Positions 45,475-54,900 of a stretch of 64,000 nucleotides of DNA are shown here, piece by piece. The translations under genes were made by a program, and so were the position numbers. Source of the stretch: Paracoccus albicereus. Its GTDB lineage: Bacteria > Pseudomonadota > Alphaproteobacteria > Rhodobacterales > Rhodobacteraceae. The notes beneath the pieces were generated by a model. The model saw only the letters and a list, made by a program, of their open reading frames with translations. It did no database searches and had not been told where the DNA came from. Position 1 is the first letter of the stretch. The number at the start of each line of letters is the position of its first letter. Where the stretch lies: the NCBI RefSeq assembly GCF_024359525.1, contig NZ_JAKZEU010000004.1:472684-536683 (forward strand). Direction: 5' to 3'.

Positions 45475-46842
45475 TCACCGCGACCGGCCGGACACGTCAA
45501 TCGCAAGGGGCAGGCAAAGCGTCACCGTGAGGCCCGGAAATCCGTTGTCGAGGGCCATCGTTCCGCCTGCCGCCGTGACGATTTCCGCCACGATTGCCAG
45601 GCCGAAGCCTTGACCATTGCTTCGTTCGTCCAGCCGAAACCCACGCGCCATCAGCTTTTCCAGCGCTTCCGCAGGTACGCCCAAACCATCGTCCGCAAGC
45701 GTGATGCGCGCACGCCCTTCATCTGTAACGGCAGAAATCGCCACTTGAGTCCTTGCATGACGCGCTGCGTTCTCGGCGACGGCTCCGATGGCTTCCGCAA
45801 GATCCTCGGCATCGACGCTGACGGCCAAGCCAGGTGGAACATCCACCTCCCACAACAATGCTGATCCAGACGGTGTGCGACGCAAAACCTTGACGACCCC
45901 ATCGATAACGCGTGCAAGGTCGGCGCGTGAGACGGACCGATCGGATCGGATGCGCGCGCGTCGCAATTCGCGGTCTACCAGCCCCTGCATTGAGCCAGCA
46001 ATGCGCTCGATACTGTCGGCCAATTGCTCCTGCCCCTGATGGCGCAGCTGTTCAGCGTCGCCCATCAGCGCTTGAAGCGGTGTCTTCAGGCCATGCGCCA
46101 TGTCGGCGGCGCGGTTGCGCGCCCGCATCAGTTCCTGATCGCGATCCGTCAGCAGTGTGTCGATCTCTGTCGCGAGTGGCATGACCTCGGCGGGAAGTTC
46201 GCCGCCCATGCGCGCGACCTGACCGGCCCGAAGCGCTGACACACGTTCGCTGACGGCGGTGAGCGGGCGGATGCCCACCGTCACCTGCGACCAGAATGCG
46301 ACAAGAAGCATCGCGCCCAACCCGAAAGAATAGGGCAGAAGATCGCGAATAAAGCCCTCGCGAGCGGACAGCAGTCCGGCGCGATCCGAGGCAAGCACGA
46401 CCCGCGCTTCAGTCGCCTTGTCCCCTTCGCCAATCGTCACCCACGTCTCGTAAGCCAATAGCGCGGCACCGCGGGGACCTGTCAGGTCCAGCACCCGCTC
46501 GCTGCCTGACGACAGCGCGGGCCCCACCCGCGGCAGCGTGACGTCCCAGAGCGATCGAGACCGTCTAATCTCCGAACCCAGTTCCAGCTGCCAATAGTGG
46601 CCAGAAAAGGGCTGCTCGTAGCGTGGATCGACCGGCTCACGACGGAAGACCGGTGTCTGGGCTTCCGATAGCTCGATCATCGCCATAACCGAATAGGATC
46701 GCGACTTCAGATCGGCGACGGCGACGCGCTCGATGTGCCGATCAAAGAGCAGAGCGAGGCCCAGCAGCGATAGGACGAGCGTGCCCAGAACCGCAAAGCC
46801 ACCGATCAGGCCAAGGCGCAGGCGCAGGGAACGTCGATTCAC
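45475..46842 (-). CDS. Two-component sensor histidine kinase (PhoQ/QseC-like)
   Basis: 455 residues. Two membrane segments (about residues 12-32 and 170-190) flank a periplasmic sensor domain, then come HAMP, the H box (DMAHGLKTPLQ, His250), the N box (ENAARHA) and G boxes (LADDGLGVP, GQGFGLAIV). It overlaps the response-regulator gene by four bases. The adjacent PepSY proteins suggest control by envelope or cation state; the signal is not visible. Confidence 0.93.
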   Translation of the reverse strand: MNRRSLRLRLGLIGGFAVLGTLVLSLLGLALLFDRHIERVAVADLKSRSYSVMAMIELSEAQTPVFRREPVDPRYEQPFSGHYWQLELGSEIRRSRSLWDVTLPRVGPALSSGSERVLDLTGPRGAALLAYETWVTIGEGDKATEARVVLASDRAGLLSAREGFIRDLLPYSFGLGAMLLVAFWSQVTVGIRPLTAVSERVSALRAGQVARMGGELPAEVMPLATEIDTLLTDRDQELMRARNRAADMAHGLKTPLQALMGDAEQLRHQGQEQLADSIERIAGSMQGLVDRELRRARIRSDRSVSRADLARVIDGVVKVLRRTPSGSALLWEVDVPPGLAVSVDAEDLAEAIGAVAENAARHARTQVAISAVTDEGRARITLADDGLGVPAEALEKLMARGFRLDERSNGQGFGLAIVAEIVTAAGGTMALDNGFPGLTVTLCLPLAIDVSGRSR

Positions 46843-47501
46843 ACGGCTTCCTCAAGGAAATAGCCGAAGCCCCGTTTGGTGCCGACGATTCCCGGCCCCA
46901 GCTTGCGTCGAATACGCACCACGATCGCCTCGAGCGCGTTCGTCTCGCGACTGTCCTCGTCGCCGTAAAGATGATCGAGCAGTTCGGTGGGTGACAATAC
47001 GCGATCACGGTGCAGCGCGAGATAGGCAATCAGCCTGAACTCCAGCGGCGTGACGCCGACCGGCACCCCGTCGAGTGCGATCGACATCCGGTTCATGTCG
47101 ATGGAGAGCCGACCCACCGCCTGATGGGACGACGCCTGACCGCCGGTCCGGCGAACCAGGGCACGCGCCCGTGCCAACAGTTCTTCCATTCGAAAGGGTT
47201 TGGGCAGGTAGTCGTCGGCACCTGCGTCGATGCCTTCCACGCGCTCTGTCCAGGCGCCGCGTGCAGTCAGGATCAGAACCGGGCTTGCAACACCCTCGGC
47301 CCGCCAACGCTTCAACACACTCAGCCCGTCCAGATGCGGCAGTCCAAGATCCAGCACGATCAGATCATAGGCTTCCGTTCCACCCTGGAACCAGGCCGTC
47401 TCGCCGTCGGTCACGTGTTCGACCCGGAATCCCGACGATTGCAATGCGCGCGTGACGTCCCGCGCGATGCGATCGTCATCTTCGACAATCAGGGCACGCA
47501 T
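46839..47501 (-). CDS. OmpR-family response regulator
   Basis: 220 residues with the receiver (acidic pocket VEDDD, phospho-acceptor Asp51 in LDLGLPHLDG, LTARG, KPF) and a winged-helix output domain (LTPLEFRLIAYLALH-type segment, YLLDHLYGDE-like, VVRIRRKLG). It is the partner of the kinase encoded next and is preceded within five bases by a PepSY gene. Confidence 0.94.
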   Translation of the reverse strand: MRALIVEDDDRIARDVTRALQSSGFRVEHVTDGETAWFQGGTEAYDLIVLDLGLPHLDGLSVLKRWRAEGVASPVLILTARGAWTERVEGIDAGADDYLPKPFRMEELLARARALVRRTGGQASSHQAVGRLSIDMNRMSIALDGVPVGVTPLEFRLIAYLALHRDRVLSPTELLDHLYGDEDSRETNALEAIVVRIRRKLGPGIVGTKRGFGYFLEEAV

Positions 47502-47506
47502 CGCGC

Positions 47507-47818
47507 TCAGTCGTCCTCGTCCAGCGAAAGGACGGTGCCGTCTCGCGCGTCCAGTTCGACTTCCAGCAGCCGTCCGTCCGGGCTGACCAGTTCGACCTCG
47601 TAGATGCGGATGCCGTCTTCCATTTCGATCTCGACCTCGATCACGCGCCCTGGCTGAACGGCTGACACTTTTTCAAGGATCGTCGCCAGCGGCAGGATCT
47701 CGCCTCGACGCACCGCCTCTTCCGCAAGTTCGAAATCAGGGATCGCCGCATCCTCGCCGACAGCGGGATACGACAGAAATGCCAAGGGGACGAGCAGGAT
47801 GAGCGCAATAATTTTCAT
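47507..47818 (-). CDS. PepSY-domain periplasmic protein, cotranscribed with the two-component system
   Basis: 103 residues. A signal peptide ending near AVGEDA is followed by one PepSY module (LPLATILEKVSAVQPGRVIEVEIEMEDGIRIYEVE pattern). It is strongly acidic (tail LSLDEDD), which suggests metal or cation binding. It is the first gene of the regulator operon, five bases before it. Such proteins often sit next to PhoPQ/QseBC-type systems and may modulate or report on the sensor. Confidence 0.87.
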   Translation of the reverse strand: MKIIALILLVPLAFLSYPAVGEDAAIPDFELAEEAVRRGEILPLATILEKVSAVQPGRVIEVEIEMEDGIRIYEVELVSPDGRLLEVELDARDGTVLSLDEDD

Positions 47819-47933
47819 GATGATCCACCTACACCCGCGATGCTGACAATTTCCCTACAGATCGCCTCAGGCGGCTGTCAGGCACGCTATGCAAAGGTGC
47901 GTCATCCGAAACGAACCAGAAGGAAAGAAGCCG

Positions 47934-48191
47934 ATGAACATGGGCGGAACCGCAATCCTAAGCCTTTCCCTGCTGACGACCGCCGCTGGCGCGCAGATCG
48001 CCCCAGGGTCGGCCGCTCCGTCGCTGGGCGCCGCCGTAGAGGCGTTGGAAGGCAAGGGTTACACGATCCTAAATATCGATCGTGACGATGACGGCCTGGA
48101 AATAGATGCCCTGACCCAGGCCGGCGCACGCGTCGAAATGCTTGTCGATCCCTCGACCACCGAGATCCTGCGCGAAGTCTCGGACGACTGA
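47934..48191 (+). CDS. Small PepSY-like periplasmic protein, divergent from the first
   Basis: 85 residues from ATG 47934 (AAGGA upstream). A signal peptide (to GAQI, near residue 21) is followed by a short PepSY module (LGAAVEALEGKGYTILNIDRDDDGLEIDALTQAGARVEMLVDPSTTEIL pattern). It is acidic. It faces away from the other PepSY gene across 115 bases, which probably contain promoters answering to the response regulator. Confidence 0.82.
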   Translation: MNMGGTAILSLSLLTTAAGAQIAPGSAAPSLGAAVEALEGKGYTILNIDRDDDGLEIDALTQAGARVEMLVDPSTTEILREVSDD

Positions 48192-48268
48192 ACCATTCTC
48201 CTTCGACCGGATTTCACCACGGCGACGCGTAGCGCGCCGTTTCTCACCACGAAAGAGGACTTTTTATC

Positions 48269-49234
48269 ATGGCAAACATCAACGGAACCAATGCTGCCGA
48301 TCGCCTTCTCGGCACCCGTTTCAATGACGACATCGATGGCCGCGGCGGTAATGATCGGATCTTTGGACTCGCCGGCAACGATGAAATCGACGGGGGCGCG
48401 GGAAGCGATCTTCTGTCGGGCGGGATCGGAAACGACGACCTTGAAGGTGATGCTGGCAATGACCGGCTGTTCGGTGGTGACGGAAACGACCAGCTCGACG
48501 GCGGCCGTGGGAACGACGTCCTGACCGGCGGGCTTGGTGCGGATCGCTTCGAATTCGAACGCGGCGACGGGCGCGACGTCATCACCGATTTCCGCAACGG
48601 CATTGATCGGCTCGACTTCGACGATTTCAGTGCTGCCCAGATCAGGGCTGTCATCGGCGGCGCCCGTCAGGTCGGTGATGACCTGGTGCTCACGCTGTCG
48701 TCCGACACCTCGGTAAGATTGCAGGATTTTCGTCGGGCCGATCTGGACCTGTCCGACTTCACAGGCTTCAGCACCGCTCCGGCGCGCGGGCGCGAGATCG
48801 AAGGGACGAATCGTGCAGACGTTCTGGCGGGTGGAGCAGGCAACGATGAATTCGAAGGACGCGGCGGGAATGACCGGCTGATTGGCGGCGGCGGTCACGA
48901 CGACATCGAAGGAGACAGCGGCGCCGATCGCCTGTTCGGTGGCGCTGGTCGAGACAGCCTTGAGGGTGGGTCGGGCAACGATTTCCTGACCGGCGGCATC
49001 GGCGCCGATATCTTCGAGTTCGAACGCGGTGACGGGCGTGATGTCATCACCGATTTCCGCAACGGGGTGGATCGGATTGACCTTGACGATTTCAGCGTCG
49101 CCCAGACGCGGGCTGTCATCAACGGTGCGCGGCAGGATGGCGATCATGTGGTCCTGAGGCTGTCCGCTGATACTTCGGTCACGCTCGCCAATTTTCAGGC
49201 ATCCCAGCTGGATCTGTCGGACTTCATCCTGTGA
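48269..49234 (+). CDS. RTX calcium-binding protein, two tandem modules
   Basis: 321 residues from ATG 48269 (AAAGAGGAC upstream), no signal peptide. Each half has about six GGxGxD nonapeptides followed by FEFERGDGRDVITDFRNGxDRxDxDDFS and a beta segment ending in LDLSDF. This is the C-terminal secretion region of serralysin-type RTX proteins, present twice, with no enzyme domain. The two halves are also alike in DNA. Export by a type I system not in the window is likely. It may be a calcium-dependent matrix or surface protein. Confidence 0.9.
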   Translation: MANINGTNAADRLLGTRFNDDIDGRGGNDRIFGLAGNDEIDGGAGSDLLSGGIGNDDLEGDAGNDRLFGGDGNDQLDGGRGNDVLTGGLGADRFEFERGDGRDVITDFRNGIDRLDFDDFSAAQIRAVIGGARQVGDDLVLTLSSDTSVRLQDFRRADLDLSDFTGFSTAPARGREIEGTNRADVLAGGAGNDEFEGRGGNDRLIGGGGHDDIEGDSGADRLFGGAGRDSLEGGSGNDFLTGGIGADIFEFERGDGRDVITDFRNGVDRIDLDDFSVAQTRAVINGARQDGDHVVLRLSADTSVTLANFQASQLDLSDFIL

Positions 49235-49248
49235 TCTGAACGAGACTG

Positions 49249-49277
49249 CCAGGGGGCCAAGGATACGGGCCCCCTGG
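49249..49277 (+). terminator. Hairpin terminator after the RTX gene
   Basis: 10-bp perfect stem CCAGGGGGCC / GGCCCCCTGG with a nine-base loop, 15 bases after the stop codon. The following sequence has only short T runs, so termination may not be fully intrinsic. Confidence 0.75.
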
Positions 49278-49443
49278 ATACGTTTCCGATTGTTTCCCAA
49301 AGATATGATCGTCATCCGGAGGGAACGACGGCTCGCCACGAAAGTTGAGGCGAGCGGGTATCAAGCGGGGCCGGGCCTATGGACAGACACGAACGTGATC
49401 GACATCACGGGTCCATAAAGCTTGCGGTCTGGATGACGTTACG

Positions 49444-50790
49444 ATGAGCGCGCTGCCCAACCTGCACGCCGTCCGCGCAAAATGGGATGCCGTGAGGACC
49501 AGCCTGTGGTTCCTCCCCGCGATCCTGGGCGCGACGGCGCTGCCGCTTGTATATGCTGCGCGACACTTCGACACGCGATCCGGGTCTGCGCCCGCGCAAG
49601 ATCAAGCAGGGTGGATTTACCGCGGCGGTCCCGATCAGGCGCGCGAAATCGTTGCGACGATCTTGTCTGCCATTGGCACCATGACCAGTCTGGTCTTTTC
49701 GATCACCATGGTCGTCCTGACGCTGGCCGCGGGACAGTTTGGCCCCCGGCTCGTCCGCAACTTCATGGCGCGGCGCCAGACGCAGCTTGTCCTTGGCGTC
49801 TTCGTTCTGACGATCCTCTACGCGCTTCTTCTCTTGTCGGCGCTTGGGCAAGACCAGCAAGAGGGACGCTTTCCGTCGGTCACGGTGGCTGTCGCGCTCG
49901 CAGCGTTGTGCCTGGGGCTGCTGGTGGCGTTCATTCATCATCTTGCCACGTCGATCATGTCCGAGTCTTTGATCGAAGCGGTGGGAAGCGAGTTGGACGA
50001 AGGCGTGGCCGCCTTGGACGAGGCAAAGACAGAAGAGCCTGCTGAAGGCGAGCTTCCCCAAGATTTCGGCCAACGGGCGGCGTTCTTCGGAACGGATGGG
50101 TTTGGCTATGTGCAATCCGTCGAGATCGACCAGATCCTCAAGGCAGCTCGTCAGGCGGATGTCGTAATCGGGCTGGACCTTCGGGCGGGAAATTTCACGA
50201 TCGCGAATGGTCGAGCCTTCGGAATCTATCCGGCAGATCGTGCCTACCCGGACCTTGTAAAGGAAATTCGCGCCGCGATCATGCTCGGGCCACATCGCAC
50301 GCCTATTCAGGATCTTGAGTTTCCGATCCGACATCTGGTCGAGATCGCCGTCCGCGCCCTCTCGCCCGGCATCAATGATCCATACACGGCAGTCTCGGTG
50401 ATCCACCGTCTGTCGGCAGCCTGGCCCGAACTGATGAGGCGCGCCGTGCCGACAGGGATCTATCACGACGCCGACGGGATACTGCGCCTTATCGGACCGA
50501 GCATCGATAATGCGAGCCTGATGAATGCTGCCTTCAGTCAGATCCGACAGGCAGGCGCCAGTATGCCCTTGGTGCTGATCCATCTGCTCAAGTCATTCCG
50601 CAGCATGGCACCCTGCACGCGCAACGCTGCGCAGCGAGACGCCCTTGCCGCCGAGATCACCGCGGTCGTCGAGGATGCGCGGCGCGAAATTGCAAACCGG
50701 GCCGACCTTCGTGACGTCGAGAGCCATGCAGAACGCGCCTGGAGGGCTCTGGAGAGAGAAAATCCTGACCCCTCCACCGCCGACGAGTGA
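49444..50790 (+). CDS. DUF2254 membrane protein
   Basis: 448 residues. About four N-terminal membrane segments (around residues 20-40, 75-100, 120-140 and 150-170) are followed by a large soluble region with RHLVEIAVRALSPGINDPYTAVSVIHRL, a hallmark of the DUF2254 family. Function unknown; homologues are widespread in alphaproteobacteria. It is a single gene with its own likely promoter after the upstream hairpin. Confidence 0.88.
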   Translation: MSALPNLHAVRAKWDAVRTSLWFLPAILGATALPLVYAARHFDTRSGSAPAQDQAGWIYRGGPDQAREIVATILSAIGTMTSLVFSITMVVLTLAAGQFGPRLVRNFMARRQTQLVLGVFVLTILYALLLLSALGQDQQEGRFPSVTVAVALAALCLGLLVAFIHHLATSIMSESLIEAVGSELDEGVAALDEAKTEEPAEGELPQDFGQRAAFFGTDGFGYVQSVEIDQILKAARQADVVIGLDLRAGNFTIANGRAFGIYPADRAYPDLVKEIRAAIMLGPHRTPIQDLEFPIRHLVEIAVRALSPGINDPYTAVSVIHRLSAAWPELMRRAVPTGIYHDADGILRLIGPSIDNASLMNAAFSQIRQAGASMPLVLIHLLKSFRSMAPCTRNAAQRDALAAEITAVVEDARREIANRADLRDVESHAERAWRALERENPDPSTADE

Positions 50791-50838
50791 CTGCATCTGA
50801 AAGAATTCCTGCGACCCAATGGACAGCACGATGGGTGA

Positions 50839-51573
50839 TCACCGCCCCATCCGTGTAGCCAGACGCGCCTCTAGCTGGACCATCGCATCGAAAATCAATG
50901 CTGCGAACAGACCCACGATCAGGCCGCCTTGGACGACATAGGCGGTGTTGTTGGTCAGAAGCCCGGCAATGATGACCTCGCCCAAGGTGCGGGCGGCTAC
51001 GGTCGAGCCGATCGTCGCCGTCCCGAGCGCGATCACGACGGACAGCCGGATCCCGGTCAGGATGACCGGCAAGGCGAGGGGCAGTTCGACGCGGACAAGC
51101 CGCTGCCAGCGATTGAGGCCGATACCCCGCGCCGCCTCCATCGTTGCGGAAGGGAGGGTCGAAAGGCCGGTCATCGCATTTTCGAAGATCGGCAGCAGGC
51201 CGTACAGGAACAGGGCAACCAGCGTCGGTCCGGTTCCAAAACCGAGAATCGGCACAGCCAGCGCCAGTACGGCGACGGGCGGAAAAGTCTGACCCATATT
51301 CGTGATCGTGCGCGACAGCGGTCGGAAGGCAGCCCCCGCGGGTCTGGTCACCAGGATCGCCAGCGTCACGGCAATCAGCGTCGCCGCGAGCGAGGCGACC
51401 GCGACGATGCCCAGATGACTGAGCGACAGGGACAGAAGCGAGGCGCGTTCATAGATGACCGGCCCGCCAACCGGTGCGAGCGGCGCGAAGACAGGCACGA
51501 ACCAGTCCGGCCGAAGCACCAGCGCCAGCAGCAGTGCGATCAGCGCAATACGGATGATATGTCCCGCCTTCAC
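50839..51573 (-). CDS. yehW: Osmoprotectant ABC importer permease (YehW type)
   Basis: 244 residues, matching E. coli YehW (243) in length and place. Binding-protein-dependent permease with AARGIGLNRWQRLVRVELPLALPVILTGIR as EAA loop and five to six membrane segments. It is the last gene of an operon in the order binding protein, long permease, ATPase, short permease, identical to osmF-yehYXW. It overlaps the ATPase gene by four bases. Confidence 0.9.
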   Translation of the reverse strand: MKAGHIIRIALIALLLALVLRPDWFVPVFAPLAPVGGPVIYERASLLSLSLSHLGIVAVASLAATLIAVTLAILVTRPAGAAFRPLSRTITNMGQTFPPVAVLALAVPILGFGTGPTLVALFLYGLLPIFENAMTGLSTLPSATMEAARGIGLNRWQRLVRVELPLALPVILTGIRLSVVIALGTATIGSTVAARTLGEVIIAGLLTNNTAYVVQGGLIVGLFAALIFDAMVQLEARLATRMGR

Positions 51574-52505
51574 GGATGCCTCTCGGCACGGGCGCGGATT
51601 GCGTCAAGCGTCACCCGACCGGAAGGGGCGCCGTCCCGCGTGACCGGCACCGCGTCGCGTCCGGTCCAGAGACAGGCGGACAGCGCATCGCGCAGGCTGG
51701 CATTGGCCGGAATGGGGTTCCCGTCCGCCGCGCCGTCTTCAGCAATTTCCGACACCGGCACCAGCGACAGAAGTCGCAACGGCCGTTCGACCTCTCCCAC
51801 CATGTTCGCGACGAAGGCGGTCGCAGGGCGAGCGATGATTTCGGCCGGGGGGGCGTATTGGACCAGCTTTCCGGCGTCCATCACCGCGATCATGTCGGCA
51901 AGCCGGATCGCCTCTTCGATATCATGGGTCACCAGCATGATCGTCGAGCCAAGCGATTGCTGGATGCGGCGCAGATCGTCCTGCGCCTGACCTCGGATGA
52001 TCGGGTCGAGCGCACCGAAGGGTTCGTCCATCAGCATCAGGTCCGGACGCGACGCCAGTGCGCGCGCCACGCCCACGCGCTGTTGCTGACCGCCGGACAG
52101 TTCCGCCGGAAAGCGGTCTCGGAACAGGGCCGGGTCCATCGCGAACAGGCTGAGCAATTCGTCGACACGCGCGTCGATCTTGGACTTCGGCCAGTTCAAC
52201 AGCTTCGGCACCGCGCCGATGTTGCGGGCGACGGTATGATGAGGAAAGAGGCCGTGCCCCTGGATCGCATATCCGATGCGGCGACGCAGGATATGAGGCT
52301 TCAGCCCGGTCGTCGGCTCGCCATTGATGCGGACTTCGCCCGACGACGGCTCGACCAGCCGATTGATCATCCGCAACAGTGTCGTCTTGCCCGATCCAGA
52401 GGTGCCGACGATAACCGTGATCGTTCCGGTTTCGACCGTCATGGAAACTGAATCGACCGCCGCTTTGCCGTCGTAGTTCTTGCTGATCCGGTCGATCTCG
52501 ATCAT
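51570..52505 (-). CDS. yehX: Osmoprotectant ABC importer ATPase (YehX/OpuCA type)
   Basis: 311 residues from ATG 52505; a much longer open frame upstream is a shadow of yehY. Walker A GTSGSGKTT, signature LSGGQQQRVGVARA, Walker B LMLMDEPFGALD, then a C-terminal CBS-like region (about 240-311) as in OpuA/OpuC ATPases. It overlaps both neighbours by four bases. It powers uptake of a compatible solute, probably glycine betaine or a relative. Confidence 0.92.
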   Translation of the reverse strand: MIEIDRISKNYDGKAAVDSVSMTVETGTITVIVGTSGSGKTTLLRMINRLVEPSSGEVRINGEPTTGLKPHILRRRIGYAIQGHGLFPHHTVARNIGAVPKLLNWPKSKIDARVDELLSLFAMDPALFRDRFPAELSGGQQQRVGVARALASRPDLMLMDEPFGALDPIIRGQAQDDLRRIQQSLGSTIMLVTHDIEEAIRLADMIAVMDAGKLVQYAPPAEIIARPATAFVANMVGEVERPLRLLSLVPVSEIAEDGAADGNPIPANASLRDALSACLWTGRDAVPVTRDGAPSGRVTLDAIRARAERHP

Positions 52506-53668
52506 GGGGATTTCTCCGAATTGGGGCGGGCGAGATCGACGAGAATGTCCATGACAACCGCCGATACCAGCGCCAGAAGCACCGTCGGCAGCGCGCCCAG
52601 CAGGATAAGATCGGTCGCGGTCTGGTTCAGGCCCTGAAAGACGAAACTGCCGTAGCCACCGCCGCCGATCAGGCCGGCGATGACGGCAAGGCCGATATTC
52701 TGCACCAGAACGATGCGTAGCCCTGCCAACAGTACCGGCAGACCCAGCGGCAATTCCACGCGCATCAACCGCTGACCGGTGGTCATACCCATGCCCCGAG
52801 CCGCCTCGCGCGCGGCGGCCGGGGTCGAAGCAAGGCCTGCAACGGTGTTCGAGACGACGGGCAGCAGCGAATACAGAAGCAGAGCAAAGAATGCGGGCGT
52901 AAAGCCGATCCCGGCGATCCCGGCCTCGCTGGCGCCGGGGACGTTTGCTGCGACCCAGCCGAGGATCGGGATCATGATCCCGAACATGGCAAGCGATGGT
53001 ATCGTCTGCAGAAAACTCAAGACAGGCAGGACAGCGCCGCGCAGCCGAACCTTGCGGTGACAGAGGATGCCCAGCGGAAAGCCGATGACGGCAGCCGCGC
53101 CAAGCGATCCGAAGGCTAGTGCCAGATGACGCCGTGTCGCGGTCATGAACGCATCGCTGCGCGCGGCGTATTCCTGCATGACCGACAATTGGGAGATTCC
53201 GTCGCTTCGCAGAAATATCGCCACCGCCCCAAGCCCGAGCGCGAGAAGAAGCGCGCGCGTCAATGGCCGCGGCCGGAATTGCGTCAGCGAATCCGCAAGC
53301 AGCAGCGTCATCACCACCAACAGCCCCCAAAACCCGGCGGCCGGTGAGACACGAGCATACTCGCCAGCGCCTTCCAGCAGGGCTGGCGCTGAAATGACCA
53401 CGAGCCCGAGAAGGCCGATCAGACCCAACACCGCGCCAGCAAGGCGCAAGGCAGGCCTGCTCCGCAGCAAGCCGAGGGCAAAGCCTGCAAGGATCGCAAG
53501 GACACAAGAGGCGGTGGCTGCCCCATCGGTCAGCCTCCACAGGGTGACGCCCTCGCCAAGCGCGATACGATTCGGTGCGAGCGACAAAAACGGGGCTTGC
53601 AGCAAGGCAAGCCCCGTAACAGCGAACAGAAGCCCCGGGGGCGAAAGCTGCGCCCCGATCCGTTTCAT
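52502..53668 (-). CDS. yehY: Osmoprotectant ABC importer long permease (YehY type)
   Basis: 388 residues, like E. coli YehY (385). An N-terminal extension of about five membrane segments (to about residue 165), not found in YehW, precedes the permease core with AARGMGMTTGQRLMRVELPLGLPVLLAGLR as EAA loop. It lies 17 bases after the binding-protein gene. Confidence 0.9.
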   Translation of the reverse strand: MKRIGAQLSPPGLLFAVTGLALLQAPFLSLAPNRIALGEGVTLWRLTDGAATASCVLAILAGFALGLLRSRPALRLAGAVLGLIGLLGLVVISAPALLEGAGEYARVSPAAGFWGLLVVMTLLLADSLTQFRPRPLTRALLLALGLGAVAIFLRSDGISQLSVMQEYAARSDAFMTATRRHLALAFGSLGAAAVIGFPLGILCHRKVRLRGAVLPVLSFLQTIPSLAMFGIMIPILGWVAANVPGASEAGIAGIGFTPAFFALLLYSLLPVVSNTVAGLASTPAAAREAARGMGMTTGQRLMRVELPLGLPVLLAGLRIVLVQNIGLAVIAGLIGGGGYGSFVFQGLNQTATDLILLGALPTVLLALVSAVVMDILVDLARPNSEKSP

Positions 53669-53685
53669 CGGCAGAACAGCCGCGA

Positions 53686-54594
53686 TTATTCCAGCACTCC
53701 GGCCTGAGTCAGGTAGTCGCGGGCGACCGCTTCGGCCGGTTCGCCCCCGACCTGAATGCGCCCATTCAACTTCTGCAGCGTGACCATGTCGAGACCTTCG
53801 AAGATCGGATCAAGCACCTCTGGGATCGACGGATACTCGTCCAGAACCTCCTGCCGAACGATCGGCGTCGGCTCATAGACAGGCTGAACCCCTTTGTCGT
53901 CCTCCATCACCACCAACCCCGTCGCACCGACCCCGCCATCGGTCCCGTAGACCATCGCCGCATTCACGCCGGACGTTCCGCGAGCCGCCGCCTGGATCGT
54001 CGCTGCGGTGTCGCCACCCGACAGGATCACCATCTGGTCCTGCGACAGCGAGAAGCCATAGGTCTCCTGCATCGCAGGCAGCACGGCAGGTGAAGACACG
54101 AATTCCGTCGAAGCGGCCAACTTCACCTCACCCCCGTCCGCAACCCAGGCACCGAAATCGGACATGGTGACCAGATTGTTTTCGTCGGCCACGGGGCCGG
54201 TCAGCGCAATTGCCCACGTGTTGTTAGCCGGCGCGGAGTCCAGCCAGACAACGTCGTTTTCCGCCTTGTCGAGTTCGGCGGCGCGGTCATGGGCAGCATC
54301 GGCATCCTTCCAGACATCGCTATCGGCTTCATTGAAGAAGAACGCCGCGTTGCCGGTGTATTCGGGATAGATATCGATCTGTCCAGCCAGCAGCGCTTCA
54401 CGGACAACCTGAGTTCCGCCGAGCTGCAGCTTCCGTTCGACGGGCAGGCCGGCATCTTCCAGCGCCAATGCGATGATGTTGCCCAACAATCCGCCTTCCG
54501 TGTCGATCTTGGAGGAAACGGCGATATCGGCATGCACCGCATTCATCGACGCGCCAAGGACGGTCGCGGCGGCAAGGATCGAGCGGATTGTCAT
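53686..54594 (-). CDS. osmF: Osmoprotectant periplasmic binding protein (OsmF/YehZ type)
   Basis: 302 residues from ATG 54594 (AAGAGG upstream) with a signal peptide ending near VHADIA. OpuAC/ProX-type domain: SKIDTEGGLLGNIIALALEDAGL, YPEYTGNAAFFF, then AMVYGTDG and QPVYEPTPIVRQEVL. It delivers the solute to YehWXY and heads the operon. Other ProX-type specificities such as choline or carnitine cannot be excluded. Confidence 0.9.
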   Translation of the reverse strand: MTIRSILAAATVLGASMNAVHADIAVSSKIDTEGGLLGNIIALALEDAGLPVERKLQLGGTQVVREALLAGQIDIYPEYTGNAAFFFNEADSDVWKDADAAHDRAAELDKAENDVVWLDSAPANNTWAIALTGPVADENNLVTMSDFGAWVADGGEVKLAASTEFVSSPAVLPAMQETYGFSLSQDQMVILSGGDTAATIQAAARGTSGVNAAMVYGTDGGVGATGLVVMEDDKGVQPVYEPTPIVRQEVLDEYPSIPEVLDPIFEGLDMVTLQKLNGRIQVGGEPAEAVARDYLTQAGVLE

Positions 54595-54900
54595 GGCAAA
54601 AACCTCTTGCAAAGCAGTCGTTGAACGTCGCCGGCCCTCAGGTTGTTCCGTAGTCGAGTAGCCGTTGATCAAACAGGGCGGAGGCGGTAAACACCGACAC
54701 CTCACAAACCCCAGTTGCATTGCGATGCGCTGTCCGCAAGTTCGGCGCGGAAATCCGCGACGCTCGTCGCCGGCAGCCACCCATCGCATTGTGGCGAGCG
54801 CGCTGCTATCGCCAGACGCGCGATTAATTGACTGAACTCCCTCGTGCAGAGCCTCCACCCTGCGTGGTAGTACGCAAAGACGCTGCAGCAGGAGGTCTAC
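54595..54900. promoter_or_regulatory. Divergent intergenic region between osmF and the peptidoglycan-binding gene
   Basis: 306 bases with no credible gene. It must contain both divergent promoters. AGGAGGTCTAC just before 54901 is the ribosome site of the plus-strand gene. I saw no clear operator or paired -35/-10. Confidence 0.4.

Noticed and set aside
51570..53540. Long minus-strand frame suggesting an ATPase with a 340-residue N-terminal extension
   Set aside because: The extension is a different frame of the yehY permease and is low-complexity Arg-rich; ATG 52505 with the four-base overlap is the natural start.
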